A DNA stretch of 64,000 nt from Chiua virens (lineage: Eukaryota > Basidiomycota > Agaricomycetes > Boletales > Boletaceae), in assembly GCA_019787685.1 (NCBI GenBank), contig JAHNUO010000010.1, positions 1,674,001 through 1,738,000 of the forward strand. The letters run 5' to 3'. Position numbers and translations under genes: made by a program. Each line of letters opens with the position of its first letter. Position 1 is the stretch's first letter. Below the pieces are notes generated by a model. The model did no database searches, was not told the DNA's origin, and worked only from the letters and a program-made list of their open reading frames with translations. Below are positions 57,260 through 64,000 of the stretch, piece after piece.

Positions 57260-57585
57260 TATGCTCAACTTAGCAGATGTCTCCTACTTGGCTCTCTACA
57301 CTTGCCTTGCATGCCTTGCTCCAGCCATGGCACAGGCCTGGGCTTCCCCATTTTCCCATCACTCACAGACCCTGCACCAGAGTCGCCCACAAAGCACTAC
57401 CGTCACCAACTCCTCATGTTATATGTGTGGCAGAGGTCATTTTCTTCATGATTGCATATGTGTACTCAAGTATATCCGAGCAGGCCTGCATTATCGACAA
57501 AAATGGCTATCTCAACTTTCCTGATGGAGGATGTATCAAACGTCATGTGACAACCAATTTATTCAAGGATACAATTGATGAGTAC

Positions 57586-58017
57586 TGTTACGATATCAAC
57601 TTTTCCTCACTTCACATCTCCAACATTCGACTTATTCTGAAAGATACATACCTCATGTCAAGGCTGTTCAAAGGATCATATCCGATTGGCTGCCACAATA
57701 ACACAGCATCCATCACCTCATGTTCTTATCTTTTCATTTCCCTTATCACTGACTCATCAACAGCAGTGCAAGGCTATGCTCTTATCTATGACTCATACTG
57801 ATTCACACCTTATCATCCAATAGGATACATTATGCTTATCTATGTAGTTCATACTCAGATTAGAACTCCGATATCCATGTAGTATATAAACCCCATGAAT
57901 GACAGCCAGAGAGCTCTAACAAAGTTCTCTTGGAGTTTTCGCCTCTTCACTGGACTGAACCCCCTCTTCATCACACCACTACAACTTTAACAGTCTAGGT
58001 TGTTCTAGGTTGTTTCA
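57586..58017 (+). mobile_element. solo LTR (family S1 relative) in old gypsy copy
   Basis: 432 bp, TGTTACGATATCAAC ... CTAGGTTGTTTCA, flanked by AGTAC duplications (57581-57585 and 58018-58022). It has a TATATAAA box at 57883-57890. Removing it and one AGTAC restores the gypsy sequence GAGTACTATCAGAACC. Confidence 0.9.
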
Positions 58018-59004
58018 AGTACTATCAGAACCACACAATCCCACCTGCTTGCACTCCATCCAAATTTGTCAGAGAATCCCCGCCGCATCTTCAGCAAGCC
58101 ACTATGAATATGTTTGTTGCACCAGAACCATCTGTGGTTCTCTTCGAATGCAACCACGTTGAAGATGCTATCACAGACACCTGAGCATCCATCAAGGAAG
58201 TACCTGATGAGGAGGATGCTGACATTTTAGCCCTCACAAGATCCAAGGCACACATGGCTGCTTGCACTGATACAGAGATCCCACCTCTGGAACCCACTCG
58301 CTCAGCTAAACAAACACCAGAGACACCCGAACCACCCATTTCCATGCCTGCACAATCCGTACCAGTGTCCAGAGACTCTGCACCACTCAAGCATGTTCCG
58401 GCATATACATATGAATTGAAAGCCACATCCCCTGACGTTGCCAAACAGGTCTACAAATTACTTCTTCATATGACAATTCTAAACCTTTCCATTGCAGATT
58501 TATTAGCCATCAGCCCCAACTTATGAAAGGAAGCAGTTGAATATTGCAAAATGCATTGGATTCCCACTCCGTTGACGACTGCAGTCACTACCTTGCCACC
58601 AGTCCAGATTGAGCATGCCACACCCCTCTGTGAAATCAAAGTCATCTTAAACAGAAAAATTGATGAGCTTGTGCTACTTGATGAAGGATCCGAAATTGTA
58701 GTCATCTGCCAGGACGTTTGGAAGCATCTTGGAACACTAATCTTGAATCACACAGGAATGACAATGCAAATGGTGAATGGCGACTTGCAACCGATGATGG
58801 GATGTATCAAGATGCTGGAAATTACAGTTGATGGTCTCAAGACTTGGGCTCATGTGTATATCGTCCCAAATGCCCCATATTGTCTCCTTCTCAGCCGCCC
58901 GTGGCAGCGTCTTGTCCACCTCCAGAAACATGAAACCACATGCAACATTACCATTACCATTGCAGGTCCGCTTGACCCATCCAACGTCCAGATGATCCCT
59001 ACAC

Positions 59005-59718
59005 TGTAGAAAAGTAATAATAGGTGAAATGAAGAAAGGTGGGGTGATAAGTTCATCCCAAGGGGGGTTATACTCAAAGGAATGAATGATTTGGGTTGTC
59101 TAGGAGTCCTAGAGGCTGCTGAATGATCTGGAATGAAAAGCGGTTGATGAAAAAGTATCTGGGTGCAGTCAAGGCGATGAGAGGATTGATTTGAGTAGAT
59201 TGAGATGCAGAGGAACGATAGGACAAGGTAAAAGAAAAGCTATCCAGCTGACTCACACACGGGAGAGTAAACAGAAGATCTCCTGAATGCAGAAAGATGA
59301 TATTTTATGTTAGAAACATGGTTTTATAGTCCTGGGCACAACCCAGGACTGTTAAAGGTAATCTGATCCTAGGTAAGTGTACAGGATTGATGTAGGGTGA
59401 GTATTTAAGGAGGAGTGTCAAACCTTGTAGATAACAAAGGAAAAGAAGGTGTTAGGATAGTAATGACCTTAATAAGGCCAAATCAAATAGAACAAGTCAA
59501 ATCAGATGAAGCAGAATACATATGATGAAACCGGATTGGATCGCGTTGACTCAGATTGGACTTGGATTGGATTCAGATGGATTCGGATGATCTGTAAACT
59601 GCTAGCAATGAAACTGGGCTGGCACAAAGTTGATGGCGGATGAGATGGGAGGTGATAGAACATGATGAGGAGTGAGGAACAGGTATCCTACAACTGTAGG
59701 GAGTATCTAATTCCTACA
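59005..59718 (-). mobile_element. solo LTR (family S2), inserted in reverse
   Basis: 714 bp with TGTAG ... CTACA ends, between ACAC duplications (59001-59004 and 59719-59722). On the minus strand it reads like an LTR, beginning TGTAGGAATTAGATAC with a pyrimidine-rich downstream half. Without it the gypsy sequence CCCTACACATGCATAACC is continuous. Confidence 0.75.
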
Positions 59719-62326
59719 ACACATGCATAACCATTCCCTCACAAACTGCACAGTGCACATCCATTAGCACTAACCCAGACTGAATGGCAGGGAGCAATCT
59801 CATCACTTTCCATGTCCTCACTCACAGAATACCAGCTTCAACAGACCTTTGACATAGATCCAATCTGCCATGTGCTTGCATACAAGAAAGTCACAAACCA
59901 AGTCAAGCCAGTCGCTACCACCATGCCTCACCATGCTCGCATCGTCCATCATTTTCCGGAAGACCCTCTTGACTCACTTCCACATCTATCCCCTAATCCA
60001 CCACCATTCTCACCTGGAAAGCACATCACACATGAACGGATGACTGATCTCAGCATCTTTTCCAACAAATTCTTACTACCAGAGGAACAGAAACTCGCCA
60101 TGCACGTTTTACAAAACAATGAATTGGGTCTTGCATGGGATGAAACCAAGAAAGGACGCTTCCATGACGACTATTTCCTGCCCATAGTCATACCAATCAT
60201 TGAGCACACGCCATGGGTCCAATGTCAGCCACCAATCCCACCCAGAATCCATGATGAAGTAATCCAGCTCATCAAGTCGAAAATCGCATCCAGAGTCTAT
60301 GAGCCTTCAAACAGCTCGTACCAGTCGAAATGGTTTTGTGTTGCGAAGAAGAACAGATCTGTCTGCATTGTTCACAACCTACAGCCACTCAATGCTGTCA
60401 CTGTTAAAGATGCCACCACTTTCTCATACATCGAGATGTTTGCCAAGCAATCTGCAGGCTGCACAATCTACACCATGATGGATTTATTAGTTGGATTCAA
60501 CCACCATGCTCTCACTGAAGATTCCCGCAACCTCACAACATTCCAGACACCTCTTGGGACCTTCCATCTCACATCGCTTCCTATGGGATGGATGGATTCA
60601 CCCACCGTTTTCCAGAATGATGTCACATTCATTCTCCAAGCCGAAATTGACATCACCCTGAATTTCCAAGATGATATCAATGTTCTCAGCCCACGTACAC
60701 ACTATGAACTTCCCAATGGTACCTATGAAACCATAGCTGACAATCCAGGTACAATATCTGCCACTTCGTATGGGAGCATGGTGTTGATGTCAACTGCGTT
60801 TTACATCGTTTGAAGCATGCCAGAGCTACTGTATCTGCAAAGAAGTTTTTTCTTTGCCAACCTGAAGTCATTGTCGTTGGACAGTCCTGCAATTACAATG
60901 GGCGTGTCCCAGACCAGTCAAAAGGTGTGAAAATCATGAAATGGCCTAGCCCATGCCAGTCTCGCACAGAGGTCCATGGATTCTTAGGGACAACAGGAAC
61001 TGTCCAGAATTGGATCAAGGATTATGTGAAGATTGCTCGACCACTCATCGACCTCACCCATGATGCCATTCCTTTCACTTGGACTGTTGAGCACTGGAAT
61101 GCAATGAACCATCTCAAAGCCACTGTAGTTAGCTAACCTGCAATCTGCCCCATCAATTACACCTCTGCACACCCTGTTATCCTTGCCATTGACTCATCCT
61201 GCATCGCAGTCAGATATATTCTCTACCAAGAAGATGAAAACCAAGCACGTCACCCCTCTTGTTTCAGATCCATCACATGGAATGATCGTGAATCTCACTA
61301 CTTGCAAGCCAAAATTGAATTGTATGGTCTATTTCGCACACTCCGATCTGTTAAAGTCTGGATCATCGGCATCAAGAAACTCATTGTTGAAGTTGATGTG
61401 AAGTATATTAAAGGCATGCTGAACAATCTGGACATCCAGCCAAATGCTGCAATGAACCACTGGATTGCAGGTATTCTCATGTTCGATTTTGAGCTCAAAC
61501 ATGTTCCCACATCATGCCACCAAGGCCCAGATGGCCTTTCACGCCGAAGAAAAGGAGAAGATGAGGAGAACAGCAAGGAAGAAGAAGAAGCAGAGGTTGA
61601 GGAATGGCTTGATGAAGCATTAGGATTAGGAATCTGGATTTCAAAGGTGATCAAGGATGAAATTTTTCGTAATCCCCAGGGAGGAGGAGGACCACTAGTC
61701 CTCTCAGTGACAAATGATCAGACAATGAAGACACTACCCTACCGACAAGCGAAGCAATGAAGCAGTGTGATCGTGAACTCAAGGACATTTTCAGTTTCTC
61801 TCCACTCTCTCAATCCCATCCAACATCACAGACAATCAATGCAGCCGCTTTATCAAATGTGCAACTGAGTTCTTCATATCCGCGGATCATCTCTGGTGCA
61901 AAGAATCCACTGGATGATATCAGAAAGTCTTATTTGGATTGGATCACATTTGCTTTCTCAAGGAAACACACGACAAGCTTGGCCACAAGGGAATTTACGC
62001 TACCTGCCACACCATCACTGACTGCTTCTGGTGGCCATCACTTACAGCAGACATTGCCTGGTATGTACATCAAGACATGTCATCAGTGCTAGATCCACTC
62101 AGTCGAGAAGATCATCATTCCACCTGTTATCACTACACCAGCACCACTCCTCTGCAAAGCATACATCAATTCCATGTACATGCTGACTACACAGGGATAC
62201 TCATACATTGTCCAAGCTTGCTGCTCACTCACTGGATGGCTGGAATGGCGGAAACTCAAGAATGAGACCACACGCACTGTTGGATCCTTTATATTTTAAG
62301 AAATTTTATGCAGATGGGGAGGTCTT

Positions 62327-63034
62327 TGTTATGATTTCTTTCTTTCACTTCACTTGTACTACTTCTCGCTACTCGATACCTAGGTATCCTCATATGTTCA
62401 TCCGTACTTGCTTTACTTTCACTTTACATAACCCTGCACCAGCACAACCCGAGTGCTTACTTGTTTCTTTCTTGTTATTGTCCAATGGCATCACATTTAC
62501 TCATTTCATTCTCGTCATCATCCAATGGCTTTGCATTTGTCATTTCATCTTCATCATCGTCTGCTGCCATTGCATCGTACGATTCCTCCTTTTGGCCTTT
62601 TTTCCCTTCTGCTCTTCTTGGCCACCCTTTTTAGTCTCTTGGTCCATGCACAATTCTTGTAGTATAAATACCTCACAGTGACACTCCTGTACCCTAGTCT
62701 TGATCTCTGCAATCTAGCTGAGTATCACTGCTCCACTTGGAACCTCCCTTGTGACCACTCGACCAGAGACTCCTGAAGTCATCCCTTGACCACTTGGACT
62801 CTATGCAGTTAACCCTCAACCCTCGACCGTCCCTTGGGTATAGATCCCCAACTGGACAACTCTCAGCAATGCCTGAGTTTTCACTCGTCTCTCTGGTAGC
62901 ACCCGCTGACCAGAAACCCTCATTCAACTCTTTAGCGCACCACATATAAAGTGGTGGTTGTTTGAGTTATCACAACCACTTGGTACTTAGTGCTTTTGTG
63001 GCTATGATAGGTCCTACCCAGAACTACCATAACA
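62327..63034 (+). mobile_element. solo LTR (family S3) in old gypsy copy
   Basis: 708 bp, ends TGTTATG ... CATAACA (7-bp inverted), flanked by GTCTT duplications (62322-62326 and 63035-63039). TATA-like TATAAATA at 62663-62670. Removing it restores GGGGAGGTCTTGAGGAGAT as in the young copy. Confidence 0.92.
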
Positions 63035-63299
63035 GTCTTGAGGAGATTGTCACAGATAATGGAACCCCATTTGTTGTCACACTCAACTGGCTTGCCAAGA
63101 AGTATCACATCTGCCACATTTGCATTTCTGCATACAACTCAAAAGCAAACAGCATTGTTGAATGCTTGCACCATACCATCTGTGACTCACTCATCAAAGC
63201 ATGTAACAGGGATATCATGCAATGGCCATCGCTTGCCCCACATGTCTTTTGGGCTGATCGTGTCACAACCTGCAAAGCAACCGGACACACACCATACTA

Positions 63300-64000
63300 C
63301 AGTGGCTCAAACAACTGTCCCAATGTTTGCATGTTTTTCACTAAATGCAACAAAACGCGGTAACCACTAAACATTACCCAAATATGTGGGTGTATGAAAT
63401 ATAGTGCTTACTCTTGGCTTTCTATTGGATCAAGGGTCAAAGAATTTGAATAAGATTTGATGAAATGGCATTCATTTCAAAATGCTCACTCATTGGGACA
63501 GTTTTTTGACTTTAAGTTTGGATTACATATGTTGGGCCCTAGCATGCTGTAAAGTACTTACATAAGCATGACAATGGTTCTGTTATGTTATCCTTATGTA
63601 ACTGTCATCAGCTAGCACTATATAAACCCTACCATCTCATGATAATTTTCCCACCATTGTCATGAAACCTATCTCTAGCTCTCAAAGGGATAACATCATC
63701 TCTCTCCTTTCTCTTGGCCTTTCCTCTAGGAAAATAGCCTCTCAAACTGGTCTAGGCAAGTCTACAGTGTCTAGGGTTCTTCAGGAAATCCAGCCAGACA
63801 AGACTAGACATCTTGGTGGTCGCTCTTCAAAACTTTCATCTACCAACAAGAGGGCTATTGTACAACAGATCATCACTGGCAAAGCCAAAAATGCTGTTGA
63901 GGCCACCAAATTTATCAATACTATTATTGACACTCCTGTCTGCACTCAGACAGTCAGGAATACCCTCAAGGAAGCCTCCTTGAAAGCTGTAGTGAAGAAG
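63300..64000 (+). mobile_element. Tc1/mariner element 2, runs off the window
   Basis: Begins CAGTGGCTCAAACAACTGTC at 63300 after TA (63298-63299), interrupting the old gypsy integrase at CACACACCATACTAC. Its left inverted repeat closely matches that of element 1 (55674-55890). The right end lies beyond the window. Confidence 0.9.
63662..64000 (+). CDS. Tc1/mariner transposase, N-terminal part, open to the window edge
   Basis: 113 codons without a stop from ATG 63662 to base 64000. The N-terminus MKPISSSQRDNIISLLSLGL, then SSRKIASQTGLGKSTVSRVL, forms the first helix-turn-helix of a Tc1/Tc3 transposase that binds the inverted repeats. LGGRSSKLSSTNKRAIVQQI opens the second HTH. The DDE catalytic part lies outside the window. 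The matching stretch of element 1 has several nonsense codons, so this copy is younger or better preserved and may encode an intact enzyme. Confidence 0.85.
   Translation, partial: MKPISSSQRDNIISLLSLGLSSRKIASQTGLGKSTVSRVLQEIQPDKTRHLGGRSSKLSSTNKRAIVQQIITGKAKNAVEATKFINTIIDTPVCTQTVRNTLKEASLKAVVKK

Larger units (their letters stand above)
55199..63299 (+). pseudogene. old gypsy copy (same family as 28793-35721), CpG-depleted and multiply interrupted
   Basis: Aligns to internal positions about 30090-34747 of the young copy, in five pieces: 55199-55673, 57260-57585, 58018-59004, 59719-62326 and 63035-63299. Between them sit four inserted elements, and a fifth begins at 63300. No LTRs are left in the window; the 5' part (LTR, gag start) is missing. 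Differences from the young copy are overwhelmingly CG to TG or CA. They create stops such as TGA at 55526-55528 (young copy CGA), at 58182-58184 and at 58524-58526. Domains still recognisable are the zinc knuckle (57422), protease, RT with FQDD, RNase H, and integrase fragments up to VTDNGTPF. At 59899-59901 it has CAA where the young copy has the gag/pol TGA. It also carries small indels, including two TA-flanked insertions at 60750-60756 and 62062-62067. Confidence 0.93.

Overview
The window looks like the nuclear genome of a mushroom-forming basidiomycete (Agaricomycetes). The genes are broken by many short introns (about 45-70 nt, GT-AG). Several gene families are ones I associate with this group: berberine-bridge-like FAD oxidoreductases with a disordered insert, CYP paralogs, HNH proteins and secreted type-B carboxylesterases. 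The transposon content is also fungal. No species can be named from the sequence alone.

Left part (1-28,000) is ordinary gene-bearing euchromatin: an FAD-binding oxidoreductase (1599-4250, -), a cytochrome P450 (5248-7564, -), the Golgi vesicle tether Uso1/p115 (8453-11593, +), a class-V aminotransferase/MoCo-sulfurase-like PLP enzyme with a lipidation-type N-terminus (12544-14550, -), an RluA-type RNA pseudouridine synthase (16010-18424, +), a GC-rich repeat block with hairpins (about 18840-20330), an unknown intronless ORF (21039-22202, +), a secreted carboxylesterase (23564-26037, +) and the CTD-kinase subunit Ctk3 (26205-27620, +). The esterase and Ctk3 both show apparent reading-frame breaks.

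Middle part: an HNH-nuclease-like gene (28015-36163, -) has been split by a young, nearly complete Ty3/gypsy LTR retrotransposon (28793-35721, +) that landed in one of its small introns. Beyond a tandem repeat array (36226-36900) lie a second, paralogous P450 (37353-39610, -) and three tandem paralogs of an HxxxDxG acyltransferase/condensation-type enzyme (40576-42477, 43755-45665, 46848-48778, all -). The four genes lie on one strand and could be a small specialised-metabolism cluster; that is inference.

Right part (49,274-64,000) is a transposon graveyard. It holds a PIF/Harbinger element with its SANT/Myb-like and DDE genes, interrupted by a solo LTR; minisatellites; and an old second copy of the same gypsy family. 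That old copy is riddled with CpG->TpG/CpA changes and has been pierced by two Tc1/mariner elements and three further solo LTRs. Most of these insertions can be delimited to the base by target-site duplications. Comparing the two gypsy copies shows that the only stop codon between gag-pro and pol in the young copy is most simply a mutated CGA codon, so the ancestor had one continuous gag-pol frame. CpG-directed decay is the thread through the repeats: LTR differences, the gag/pol stop and the first stops of the Harbinger genes all fit it.
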